A DNA stretch of 64,000 bases from Williamsia sp. (lineage in GTDB: Bacteria; Bacteroidota; Bacteroidia; Chitinophagales; Chitinophagaceae). The stretch spans positions 1-64,000 of the forward strand of contig JADCRZ010000014.1 in assembly GCA_015069695.1 (NCBI GenBank). The letters are read 5' to 3'. Position 1 is the stretch's first letter. Each line of letters starts with the position of its first letter. This document shows positions 1 to 8,007 of this stretch, one piece after another. The position numbers and the translations under genes are program-made. The notes under the pieces are model-generated. The model did not search any database and had not been told where the DNA came from. It saw nothing but the letters and a program-made list of their open reading frames with translations.

Positions 1-50
1 GAGAAAAGGGTGACAAAGGAAAGAGTAGGCTGCTCCACCCGTACCCAAAA

Positions 51-93
51 AATCCTGTAATCCCCCAATCCGTTTAATCCTGGTTCAAGACAA
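51..93. repeat. Family A repeat, right half only
   Basis: This stretch matches the right arm of the fold-back repeat seen complete at 33809-33947. It begins AATCCTGTAATCC and ends CTGGTTCAAGACAA. No left arm is visible before it, so the arm may lie beyond the left edge of the window or be lost. Confidence 0.6.
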
Positions 94-246
94 AAAATGC
101 TCGGAACAAGTGGGCAAAGAAAGTAGAGAGAAGTACTGAATACGGGGTGCCAAAGACGCATCCCCTCCCGGTAGGGGCAGGGGTGGGTTCAAGATTATAA
201 ACACATGAAGCCCGCTAGCAGCAAAGATTTCAGAGCATCAACCCAC

Positions 247-290
247 AATCCTGCGAATCCTATAAATCCTGTAAATCAAGGTTCAGACAA
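247..290. repeat. Family A repeat, second right half
   Basis: A second right-arm copy ends AAATCAAGGTTCAGACAA ten bases beyond the stop codon of the methyltransferase gene. No matching left arm is found between 94 and 246, so this is a half element in the same orientation as the one at 51-93. The rest of 1-299 holds a short G/C-rich inverted stretch near 160-186 and no gene that I can support. Confidence 0.6.
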
Positions 291-299
291 GCTCTATTC

Positions 300-1043
300 T
301 TACTTCTTATCAAAAACCAGGATGTGCTGCAGGGGGAGGAAATCGCCTTTGTAGGAGAGGGTGAAGCCGTTGGCGGCGAGTTCTTTGGTTACCTGGGCTA
401 CGCTCATTTTGTGCAGTTTTTTGATGGCCACCGAGGGGTCTTCCATCTTGTATTCGAGGAGCAAAAGCTTGCCGGTTGGTTTCAGTGCCTTGCGGATGTT
501 TTGCAGCATCTCGCGCGGGTAAAGCAGCTCGTGGTATACATCTACCATAAAGGCCAGGTCCACCGAACTGTCCGGCAGGTTGGGGGATTGTTCACCGCCT
601 TTGACAATTTCTACATTGCTGTTATTGAGCTTCGACTTGTTCTCCTCTAGCAGCCGGATCATCTCGTCCTGTATCTCTACAGCATACAATTTTCCGTCAG
701 GTATTTTGGTGGCCACCTTGAAAGTATAATATCCGGAACCAGCCCCGATATCAGCTACTTTGCTGGATGGGGTGAGCGGAAATTTGCTGATGGCCAGGTT
801 TGTATTTTCTTCCTGCTGCCGGCTATTGCGGTCCAGCCAGCTCGCCCCGCCCGCCCCCATGATCGCAGCGATCTCTCTTCCCATGTAAAATTTACCCGTT
901 CCATCCCGCGATGGTTCCCCAAACGTGTAAGGACTTGTTGCAGTTGCGGCACCGGCACCAGACTGGGCACATGCTACCAAAGTCTGCAGCAACAAACAAA
1001 TCAACAGGTTGAAAGCCGGTCGGGAAAAGTTGGAAATGGCCAT
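300..1043 (-). CDS. Exported class I SAM-dependent methyltransferase
   Basis: The 247-aa product has a hydrophobic N-terminus ending in LVAC (Cys25), so it is probably a lipoprotein or a secreted protein. The SAM-binding motif I is clear: DIGAGSG at residues 98-104 follows a beta strand, and an acidic post-I strand (YAVEIQDEM) comes next. A DVYHEL segment resembles motif II of Methyltransf_11/25-type enzymes. The substrate cannot be read from sequence. An exported SAM enzyme is odd because SAM is cytoplasmic, but homologous exported methyltransferases are common in proteobacteria and Bacteroidota. The ATG at 1041-1043 is the only good start. The gene stands alone, with a terminator upstream that ends the preceding minus-strand gene. 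Confidence 0.85.
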   Translation of the reverse strand: MAISNFSRPAFNLLICLLLQTLVACAQSGAGAATATSPYTFGEPSRDGTGKFYMGREIAAIMGAGGASWLDRNSRQQEENTNLAISKFPLTPSSKVADIGAGSGYYTFKVATKIPDGKLYAVEIQDEMIRLLEENKSKLNNSNVEIVKGGEQSPNLPDSSVDLAFMVDVYHELLYPREMLQNIRKALKPTGKLLLLEYKMEDPSVAIKKLHKMSVAQVTKELAANGFTLSYKGDFLPLQHILVFDKK

Positions 1044-1111
1044 AGAGATAAATTTTGTGTGAGAAGAGCAGGTGTTTGTTTTACAATAACTGTTTGGGAA
1101 GAAGAAGGTTC

Positions 1112-1152
1112 AGAAAAAAAGACAGGCTGCCCAGCAAGCGGACAGCCTGTTC
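1112..1152 (-). terminator. Rho-independent terminator of the 70-aa gene
   Basis: On the minus strand ACAGGCTG pairs with CAGCCTGT (plus positions 1122-1129 and 1143-1150), followed directly by a run of seven T. It lies 25 bases beyond the stop of the small membrane-protein gene and before the methyltransferase gene, so it separates the two. Confidence 0.8.
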
Positions 1153-1176
1153 TATTTATGTGTACAGTAGAATTTA

Positions 1177-1389
1177 CTAGCGGTGATAAGAAGACAACTC
1201 GATGTCATCTAACAGTACACCTCCTTTTCTTGCAATAGACTTTTGCTCGGCCACCTGTCTCCGATTGATGTATTTGTCTTTGATTTTAAAGACCCATTTT
1301 TGTTTTGCCTCGGCTCCTTTGAAGAGACCGATCAGGGTGGCGGTAAGCACGATCACGACGAGTGCAAACCTGTGTTTAACTGCTTCCAT
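1177..1389 (-). CDS. Small single-pass membrane or exported protein, unknown function
   Basis: I prefer the ATG at 1387-1389, which gives 70 residues starting MEAVKHRFALVV. A longer frame extends to 1458, but its extra residues look like untranslated leader. A hydrophobic segment (about residues 8-24) ends in GAEA, so it may be a cleaved signal peptide or an anchor. The remainder is basic and polar (KIKDKYINRRQVAEQKS). I do not recognise the family. A strong terminator just downstream supports a real transcript. Confidence 0.55.
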   Translation of the reverse strand: MEAVKHRFALVVIVLTATLIGLFKGAEAKQKWVFKIKDKYINRRQVAEQKSIARKGGVLLDDIELSSYHR

Positions 1390-1623
1390 GTCACTATAGA
1401 TTACGGGGTTACTGTATAATTTATTAAGACAGCATTCTATTGCCAAAAGCTGTACCAAAAATTATTTTTTTTTGCTTGGAACAGAAGGTTTTTTTACAGA
1501 TCCGCACCTGTTGATGCCTTGAACACATTAAGTTTATGTTAATAGAAAACAGTCCACCAGGATGAAGCGGATTCTTATCGCCGATCAGCCATTCTGACTT
1601 ATTTTTACCGCTTATAGTCCCGT

Positions 1624-3342
1624 ATGAGAATCAGCATGTCGGCATTTTTAGGATGGTTTTTGATCGGAAGCTTTACCCTGGTAGCACATGGCCAACCCCG
1701 CCCCGCTAATTATCCGCAAGGTTATTTCAGAGATCCCCTCAACATCCCCATCAGCCTCAGCGGCAATTTCGGGGAGCTCCGTCCCGGGCATTACCACATG
1801 GGGCTCGACATCAAGACCATGGCAAAACAAAACCTGCCTGTTTATGCTGCTGCCGACGGGTATATAGCAAGGATCAAAATTGAACCCGCTGGTTTTGGCC
1901 GGGCCATCTACATCAACCATCCCAATGGCTTTACGACCCTGTACGCTCATTTGAATGATTTTTTCCCCGGCCTGGAAAGCTGGGTAAAAGCGCAACAGTA
2001 CAAACAAGAGCACTGGAATGTTTTTCTGCTCCTGCCTCCCGGCCTGTTTCCCGTAAAAAAAGGCGACCTGATCGCCTACAGCGGTACTACCGGCGGCTCG
2101 CAGGCACCACACCTGCATTTTGAAGTTCGCAGAACAGGCGATGATGTTAACCTCAATCCGCTTCTTTTCGGCCTTCCCCTCGAAGACCGGGTACGCCCGT
2201 CCATCCTGCGGCTGGCTGTGTACGACCGCCGGAAAAGCACGTATGAACAGTCGCCCCGGATTTACCCGGTGAAGCGGTCTGCAGAAGGTGTTTACACCCT
2301 GCCCGGTGTAATTACGGCGGCCAGCGATAAAGTCAGCTTTGCCATCTCTGCCTATGATACCCATACCGGCTCCAGCAACCTGAACGGGATCTATGAATCC
2401 AGCTTGTACAACAATGGGGTGCTGGTGTCGGGTTTTCAGCTCCGGGAAGTCAGCTACAATTCCACCCGGTACATAAATGCGAACATTGATTATAAAACCA
2501 GGGCCAATGGCGGCTCTTTCTTTCAGCATCTGTCTGAACTGCCGGGTTATGTAAATTCTATTTATTTTAAGCCGGGCGGCGATGGCGTAATAGACCTCGG
2601 CGATGGGGCGGTGCACGATGTGAAGATAACAGCCGCCGATCCATACGGCAACAGTTCCGAACTTAATTTCCGCGTTCAGCATACCGGCGCCAATGCTGCT
2701 GCGCCCGAGCCTGCTGGTAAGGTTTTTTATCCCCTTATGGTAGATGTGTATGAAGGAAGTGATTGCGAATTCTATATCGGAGAAACTTGTCTGTATGATT
2801 CTGTACACATCCGCGAAAGCCATATAAATCCATCCAACCCGGTTGTGGTATCGGCTGTGCATACCATTGGGGCAGCCTATATTCCGCTGCAGGATTCTTT
2901 TCTGGTTCGCATCAAACCCATTAAACCCCTTTCTCCGGAAAAAAGGCAACGGGTGGTTATGCAACGTTTTGCCGGCAGGGAAACAGATGTGGAAAAAGTA
3001 GAATGGAGTACGGATTGGGCTTCTGCCAAGTTCCGTGATTTCGGCAGCTTTCAGTTGGTTGTGGATGAAACACCGCCGGTAATTGCCCCGGTGGGCATTT
3101 CAGATGGAGCAAATCTGAGCAAAGCCCAGCGGATAGCTTTTACGGTTTCTGATAATCTTGACTACTTTAAAAATTTCCGGGCCCTGCTCGATGGCAAATG
3201 GCTGCGTTTTACCAACGACAAAGGCCGTACATTTATCTACCAGTTTGATGAAATGTGTTTACCGGGCGAGCACGAGCTGCAAGTAAGCGTGGAAGACGAA
3301 GCAGGCAATACAGCGGTGAAAACGTACCGGTTCACGAGGTAG
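1624..3342 (+). CDS. M23 family metallopeptidase
   Basis: The 572-aa protein has a signal peptide (cleavage near residue 23, AHGQ) and an N-terminal LytM/M23 domain. Zinc-site residues are visible: His58 and Asp62 in HMGLD, and the HLH motif at 163-165. M23 enzymes cut peptide bridges or stem peptides in peptidoglycan in the periplasm. The chain from about 190 onward is beta-rich, with immunoglobulin-like segments near the C-terminus (ETPPVIAPVGISDGANL onward), a layout common in Bacteroidota M23 proteins. About 60 residues lie between the two motifs, including an Asn/Trp-rich insertion. It is probably a cell-wall hydrolase in division or remodelling; the exact bond is unknown. Confidence 0.9.
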   Translation: MRISMSAFLGWFLIGSFTLVAHGQPRPANYPQGYFRDPLNIPISLSGNFGELRPGHYHMGLDIKTMAKQNLPVYAAADGYIARIKIEPAGFGRAIYINHPNGFTTLYAHLNDFFPGLESWVKAQQYKQEHWNVFLLLPPGLFPVKKGDLIAYSGTTGGSQAPHLHFEVRRTGDDVNLNPLLFGLPLEDRVRPSILRLAVYDRRKSTYEQSPRIYPVKRSAEGVYTLPGVITAASDKVSFAISAYDTHTGSSNLNGIYESSLYNNGVLVSGFQLREVSYNSTRYINANIDYKTRANGGSFFQHLSELPGYVNSIYFKPGGDGVIDLGDGAVHDVKITAADPYGNSSELNFRVQHTGANAAAPEPAGKVFYPLMVDVYEGSDCEFYIGETCLYDSVHIRESHINPSNPVVVSAVHTIGAAYIPLQDSFLVRIKPIKPLSPEKRQRVVMQRFAGRETDVEKVEWSTDWASAKFRDFGSFQLVVDETPPVIAPVGISDGANLSKAQRIAFTVSDNLDYFKNFRALLDGKWLRFTNDKGRTFIYQFDEMCLPGEHELQVSVEDEAGNTAVKTYRFTR

Positions 3343-3460
3343 AAGAAGCGCTGTCCGCAATGCATTGACAGACATCCGGCCCATTAACCTGTAGCCGGAT
3401 GATAGAGCCGGCGCACCTATATTAACTGACATTTAACCCGCCTCGCAAACCATCGGATTT

Positions 3461-3468
3461 TATATTTG
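3461..3468 (+). promoter_or_regulatory. Putative Bacteroidota -7 box of the batD-like gene
   Basis: TATATTTG matches TAnnTTTG exactly and lies 27 bases before the start codon of the BatD-like gene. No good TTG element is present 19-21 bases upstream, so the call rests on the -7 box alone. Confidence 0.4.
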
Positions 3469-3495
3469 TATAATTGAAGAACCACTGAGGTCTAC

Positions 3496-5382
3496 ATGGA
3501 ATTTATTTTTACACGTATCAGAACTTGTTTTTTGTTCTTTGTTGCTACCCTTTCCGCCCTGCTGCTGTGCATAGCGGCAGGTGCACAGGCAAAGTTCTCC
3601 ACCGTGGTCAATGAAACACAACCAGGCTTGAATGAATACATACAGGTTGAATACACGGTAGAAAATGCCAAATCAGTTGAAAACATTGCTCCACCATCAT
3701 TCAAGAATTTCCGGCTCATACAAGGTCCTATCCAGTCGAGTGGTATGAGCATCATCAATGGTGCCCTTTCACAATACAAATCCATTTCCTATGTTTTGCA
3801 ACCAATTGTAAAGGGCAAATTGAGCATCCCTGGGGCGCTTGCCGTAATAGACGGCAAGCCCGTTCGCTCCAATACCGTAACGATTGATGTAAGAAGCACA
3901 GGAGGTTCGGGCAACAGCAGCCAGAACAGCGGGATCATGCCCGTCATGCCTAGAAGCTGGCCGGCAGAAGAGCCACAGGTAAGCGAAGAGTATATTCTCC
4001 GGCCTGGCGAGAAGATGTCGGACAAGATCAAAAAGAACATCTTTGTGCAGACAGATGTCAACAAAACTGTTTGCTATGAAGGCGAGCCTATTGTTGCTAC
4101 GTTCAAGCTGTGCTCCCGCCTTCGCTCTGAATCAACCGTGCTGCGCCGTCCTTCCCTGAATGGGTTTAGCGTGTATGATATGATAGAACCTGAAGCAAAC
4201 CGGCCATCGGTAGAGAGCATCGGTGGAAAAACTTTTAACGTACATACTATCCGCAAAACCCAGTTGTTCCCATTGCAGGCCGGCACCTTTACCATAGATC
4301 CGGTAGAACTGACCAATAAGGTCAGTTTCCTGAGAACAGCTGAGAACCACCCTGATTCCAGAGATCCGGTACAACGGTTTATGGACCGGTTTATGAACGA
4401 TGAAAACCGGGGAGAACTGGAAGAGCAATCTTTTTCGCTGGCCAGCAAACCTGTTTCTGTTACCGTGAAGCCGCTGCCCGAAGCCGGCAAGCCTGCCGGA
4501 TTTAACGGGGCCGTGGGAAAATTCATCATCTATTCCGAACTGGAAAAAGCAGTTGTTCCTGCCGGTGACCCTGTTACAATAAAAGTGCAGATAAAGGGGG
4601 AAGGCAATTTTACCGTTATCAACGCGCCCCAGCTCCAGCTTCCCGCTGCGTTTGAAGGATATGATCCGGTTGTAAAAGAAACTGTCAATAAAGCGATTTA
4701 CCCCCTCACCGGCACCAAAACATTTACTTACACTTTCAGTGCCCGGGATACGGGCACGTACAAGATTCCCAAGATCATTTTTTCTTATTTTGATCCGTCA
4801 CGCGCTGCTTACCAAACGGTTCAATCAGATTCTTTTACCCTGAAAGTAACTGCTCCGGCTAAAAAGTCTTTTTTTGCTTCGCACAAAATCAAGATCAATC
4901 CTGCCACTTTCGACTGGCGCAAATCTGTTTCCTCTGCTACGCTCTGGGGCATTGCAGCTGCGTTGCTGCTGATCCTGGTCTGCTACCTGCTGGTAAGAAA
5001 AAAACGTCCTGCAGCAAAAACTCCGGCTCCTGCTTTACAGCCTGTGGCGGCGGCGAATCCGGTACAGGCAGAACCTATAAAAGAAGAACCGCTTCAAAAT
5101 GCCCGCCTGGCCCTTGCAGAAGGCCGGAGCCAGGAATTTTATGGAGAAGTAAACAAAGCTGTCTGGAAAAAGCTGTCGGCCACCCTGCAGATTCCTTCTA
5201 CCGAGCTGAACAAATTCAATGTCGTATCACAGCTCAGAACAAAGGGCGTAAATGCAGAAGTAGTTTCCCAACTCGAGCATGTGCTAAACGACTGTGAGAT
5301 TGCCCTGTACACCCCCGTCCACTCTGCTTCCGACATGCAGCAAACACTCACCAGGGCCGATGCTGTGATCGGGGCATTGTAA
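3496..5382 (+). CDS. batD: BatD family protein (oxygen-tolerance type)
   Basis: The 628-aa product has an N-terminal signal peptide ending AGAQA (about residue 31). Repeated beta-sandwich segments follow, then a single transmembrane helix near residues 481-503 (TLWGIAAALLLILVCYLLV) with a basic stop (RKKRP), and a cytoplasmic C-terminal tail of about 120 residues. This is the BatD architecture. In Bacteroides and others BatD is encoded with MoxR ATPase and BatA/B/C/E genes in an aerotolerance operon. Here no moxR or batA/B gene is adjacent, so the gene is detached from that operon. The biochemical role is not established; a membrane complex of von Willebrand-domain proteins is assumed. Confidence 0.8.
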   Translation: MEFIFTRIRTCFLFFVATLSALLLCIAAGAQAKFSTVVNETQPGLNEYIQVEYTVENAKSVENIAPPSFKNFRLIQGPIQSSGMSIINGALSQYKSISYVLQPIVKGKLSIPGALAVIDGKPVRSNTVTIDVRSTGGSGNSSQNSGIMPVMPRSWPAEEPQVSEEYILRPGEKMSDKIKKNIFVQTDVNKTVCYEGEPIVATFKLCSRLRSESTVLRRPSLNGFSVYDMIEPEANRPSVESIGGKTFNVHTIRKTQLFPLQAGTFTIDPVELTNKVSFLRTAENHPDSRDPVQRFMDRFMNDENRGELEEQSFSLASKPVSVTVKPLPEAGKPAGFNGAVGKFIIYSELEKAVVPAGDPVTIKVQIKGEGNFTVINAPQLQLPAAFEGYDPVVKETVNKAIYPLTGTKTFTYTFSARDTGTYKIPKIIFSYFDPSRAAYQTVQSDSFTLKVTAPAKKSFFASHKIKINPATFDWRKSVSSATLWGIAAALLLILVCYLLVRKKRPAAKTPAPALQPVAAANPVQAEPIKEEPLQNARLALAEGRSQEFYGEVNKAVWKKLSATLQIPSTELNKFNVVSQLRTKGVNAEVVSQLEHVLNDCEIALYTPVHSASDMQQTLTRADAVIGAL

Positions 5383-5472
5383 AGGGAAGCTATACGAACC
5401 TTATTGTTGAAATTGGTATTCCATTCATTTCAAATTTAGTGGTGCCAAAAGGGTGAAGGATGTATACACTTA

Positions 5473-5677
5473 TTTTTGTCATCCTGTAAGGGCGCTCTTG
5501 AGTTTGCGCTTACAGGATGATGCCGCGGCCTTACAGGATCTCTGTGGAGCGGAGAGTCTCTGTTCAGTAAGAGGCTAATCCATCATCGCAACACACCGCC
5601 CCGCAGAGATTCCGCTCGGGGCGCACAAACCCTCCGCAGGTGCAATAGCGAAATGTGCCCCGGCGGAATGACAAAAA
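5473..5677 (+). repeat. Family B repeat, copy 1 (about 205 bp, inverted ends)
   Basis: The element fills most of the 345-base gap between the convergent batD-like and response-regulator genes. Its ends are 10-bp inverted repeats, TTTTTGTCAT (5473-5482) and ATGACAAAAA (5668-5677). Inside are three potential stems: TCATCCTGTAAG with CTTACAGGATGA, GATCTCTGTGG with CCGCAGAGATT, and ATTCCGC..GGGGCGCA with TGTGCCCC..GCGGAAT. A second copy lies at 14454-14647 in the opposite orientation. No gene is visible in the gap. Confidence 0.75.
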
Positions 5678-5727
5678 GAAAGGATAGACTGATTACTTCT
5701 ACACACACCAGTAAGTTCAAATCCGGA

Positions 5728-6435
5728 CTACTCACTGTACTTGTACCCAACGCCTCTTACTGAATGGAAATAGCGGGGGTTGCGGCTGTCTTCTTCGAAA
5801 TATTTGCGGAAGTTCAGGATGAAGTTGTCGATGGTGCGGGTGGTGGGGTATACATTGTAGCCCCACACGGTTTGCAGGATCTTTTCACGCGGCACTACAT
5901 CGTTTTTGTTTTCTATCAGCAGCTTGAGCAACATCGTTTCTTTTTTGCTGAGCTGAATGCGTTCACCGCTTTTCGTACGTGCCTCCTGGGCCTTGAAGTC
6001 GATGTGGTTGCGGCCGAAGCTGTATGTATCGCCCACAGTATCCTTATCAAGCAGCCGCTTGTTTTTTTCGATCAGCTTCTGAATGCGCAGCAGCAGCTCT
6101 TCTAAGTTGAAGGGTTTGGTAAGGTAATCATCGGCTCCTTTTTTCAGTCCCAGAATTTTATCTGCACTGTTGTTTTTAGCGCTTAAGATCAGTACCGGTA
6201 CATTGTTGTTCTGCACGCGGATGCTTTCCAGGGCGGTGATGCCGTCTATTTCAGGCAACATGATATCCAGGATGATCAGGTCGAAATACTCTGCCTGTAC
6301 GGCCTGCAGCGCCTTGTTTCCGTCATAGGCAGAAGTTACCTCGTAACCCTCCAGCTCCAGGTTCAGCTTCAGGGCTTCGTGAAGATTTTCTTCGTCTTCA
6401 ACCAATAAGATGGATGTCTTTGCTTCGGTATTCAT
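5728..6435 (-). CDS. OmpR-family response regulator
   Basis: The 235-aa protein has a receiver domain (about 7-120) with acidic pocket Glu13/Asp14, phospho-acceptor Asp57, Ser85 and Lys107 (TKPF). A C-terminal winged-helix DNA-binding domain (about 135-233) includes the typical VWGYNVYPTTRTIDNFI recognition region. It is encoded 36 bases after the sensor kinase gene in the same direction, so the pair forms a two-component system. It resembles the RprY-type regulators of Bacteroides, but the regulon cannot be inferred from this window. The position behind yicC and gldH suggests co-transcription with an envelope/gliding gene. Confidence 0.92.
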   Translation of the reverse strand: MNTEAKTSILLVEDEENLHEALKLNLELEGYEVTSAYDGNKALQAVQAEYFDLIILDIMLPEIDGITALESIRVQNNNVPVLILSAKNNSADKILGLKKGADDYLTKPFNLEELLLRIQKLIEKNKRLLDKDTVGDTYSFGRNHIDFKAQEARTKSGERIQLSKKETMLLKLLIENKNDVVPREKILQTVWGYNVYPTTRTIDNFILNFRKYFEEDSRNPRYFHSVRGVGYKYSE

Positions 6436-6471
6436 ACCTCATCTGTTTTTCCGGCAGCTGCCAGGCAGGAG

Positions 6472-7446
6472 CTATCTCCTAAAATTAACGACAAAACGGC
6501 TGCCCCCTCCCTCCCCGTCAAGCACATGAATGGTTGCATGGTGATCGCGGGCAATCTTTCTGCACAAATATAATCCCAAACCGGTGCCTTTTGTTTTCCG
6601 CGTCAGCTCATCGCCCATGCGGTAAAAGCGTTCAAAAATTCTTTTTTTCTCTCCCTCCGGTATGCCAGGCCCCCGGTCGGCTATAGCCAGTTCAGCGGAA
6701 CCCGCTGCTGCGGCAAGCCTGAATGCAACCGGACTGCCCTTGGGAGAGTACTTGATGGCATTTTCGAGGAGATTGTTGATCAGGATCTGGAGCAGCAGGG
6801 GATCTCCGTTCACGGCTACATCTTCTTCAATCGAAACCTTCCACGCCCTGTCCGGAAAGCGATGGCTGAACTGCTGCACACACGTAGCTGTCAGCGCTGA
6901 CAAATCTAAATCTTCCCTGGCTATACGATATCTTCCTCCATCCAGCTGGAATGAGATCAGGATATTGCTGGTGAGCGTATTGAGGCGTTCTGTTTCTTCC
7001 AGGGTGGTGCTAAGCAGCTTCTGCTGTTTGCCTGCATCCAGCTTGTGTTTCTGCAACGTTTCGAGGTTCAGCTTGGTGATGGCGATAGGCGTTTTCAGTT
7101 CGTGGGTAACGGCCATGATAAAGTTCTGCTGCTGCTGCGATATCCGGAACTGCCTGCGAACAATTCTGTAAACCAGAACGGCCCCGATGATGATCACCAG
7201 CAGGAAGCTGGCTCCTTCTCCTATATTGCGGGTTGCTTTAAGTTGCTGTTCCCGGTTGATATTTTGTAATTTTTCTGCATAGCCTGGGTCACGGACAGAT
7301 AGTTCTGCAAGCTTGTAGTCGGTCATTTGCCGGTTTTGCTGCTGCAGTGCAATAAACCACCAAACCAGCACTGCTACAATATACAGCAGCAGGAACCAGT
7401 AAACAGCCGTAGCAATCGCCAACCCTTTTTTTCTGAGAATGCTCAT
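6472..7446 (-). CDS. Membrane sensor histidine kinase
   Basis: The 324-aa kinase has two transmembrane helices (about 10-33 and 78-93) flanking a very short periplasmic loop of about 45 residues rich in Gln, Lys and Glu. No HAMP domain is obvious. The dimerization/phospho-acceptor motif is VTHELKTPI with His115. The ATPase shows an N box (NNLLENAIKYSP), G1 (ADRGPGIP) and G2 (GTGLGLYL). The small sensor loop suggests sensing within the membrane or through a partner. The partner regulator is encoded 36 bases downstream, and gldH ends 19 bases upstream. Confidence 0.92.
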   Translation of the reverse strand: MSILRKKGLAIATAVYWFLLLYIVAVLVWWFIALQQQNRQMTDYKLAELSVRDPGYAEKLQNINREQQLKATRNIGEGASFLLVIIIGAVLVYRIVRRQFRISQQQQNFIMAVTHELKTPIAITKLNLETLQKHKLDAGKQQKLLSTTLEETERLNTLTSNILISFQLDGGRYRIAREDLDLSALTATCVQQFSHRFPDRAWKVSIEEDVAVNGDPLLLQILINNLLENAIKYSPKGSPVAFRLAAAAGSAELAIADRGPGIPEGEKKRIFERFYRMGDELTRKTKGTGLGLYLCRKIARDHHATIHVLDGEGGGSRFVVNFRR

Positions 7447-7465
7447 GAAAATCTTGTTGTAGCTG

Positions 7466-7957
7466 CTAGTCCTGTTTTACCCGTTCAATGCGCAACCCTA
7501 CATTTAACACGTGCTCCAACGGATCTTCGCGCATGATCTGTTCAAAAGAAAACTTGTACTCACCGGGTTTACCAAACCGGACCGGACTGGCCGTAATGGG
7601 AATGCGCTGTTCAAAAATGTCGTCCATACCACTCCCCAGCCAGCCTTGCTTGTTGTCTGCCAGCTGCAGGTTGAGCAGTTGCTTTTTTGTTGAATCACCC
7701 GGTGCCTGGGTAAATACGTTCATCCAGATATTGCTGAAGTTGTAGGCATCGGAATGCCTGATTACAACGAACAAGTTGTATTGAGACAAGGTATCGGAAA
7801 TGGTAAAAGAAACCGAAGGCTTTTCCGTGCTTTGCCACCGGTGGTCTTTAAAGGAAGTACTTTTTTCAAACACATCGATCTTTGTGCAGGCAGAAAGCAA
7901 AAAGACCAGTGTAAGGATAACAGTGTTCTTCAAGATAGTTTTTTTGCAAAAGTACAA
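7466..7957 (-). CDS. gldH: Gliding motility lipoprotein GldH
   Basis: The product (163 aa from 7957) has a lipobox LLSAC with Cys24 and then a GldH domain: KIDVFEKSTSF, the middle segment YNLFVVIRHSDAYNFSNIW and a GWLGSGMDDIFEQRIPI region typical of the family. GldH is an outer-membrane-associated lipoprotein needed for gliding and linked to type IX secretion in Flavobacterium. No ATG fits: TTG codons at 7957 and 7933 are both possible starts, and the latter gives a shorter, more typical signal peptide. The gene follows yicC by 50 bases and precedes the kinase by 19 bases. Confidence 0.88.
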   Translation of the reverse strand: MYFCKKTILKNTVILTLVFLLSACTKIDVFEKSTSFKDHRWQSTEKPSVSFTISDTLSQYNLFVVIRHSDAYNFSNIWMNVFTQAPGDSTKKQLLNLQLADNKQGWLGSGMDDIFEQRIPITASPVRFGKPGEYKFSFEQIMREDPLEHVLNVGLRIERVKQD

Positions 7958-8007
7958 TCTGCCGGGCAGGTCTCCGTATGAACCGGCAGCTTATCCCCAT
8001 CCAAAGA

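Noticed and set aside
1648-2964. 438-aa open frame on the minus strand
   Set aside because: It lies wholly opposite the M23 peptidase gene, has no recognisable domain, and the plus-strand protein shows intact catalytic motifs.
3373-3401. CATCCGGC/GCCGGATG stem after the M23 gene as terminator
   Set aside because: The stem is real but there is no T run on either side; function is not supported.
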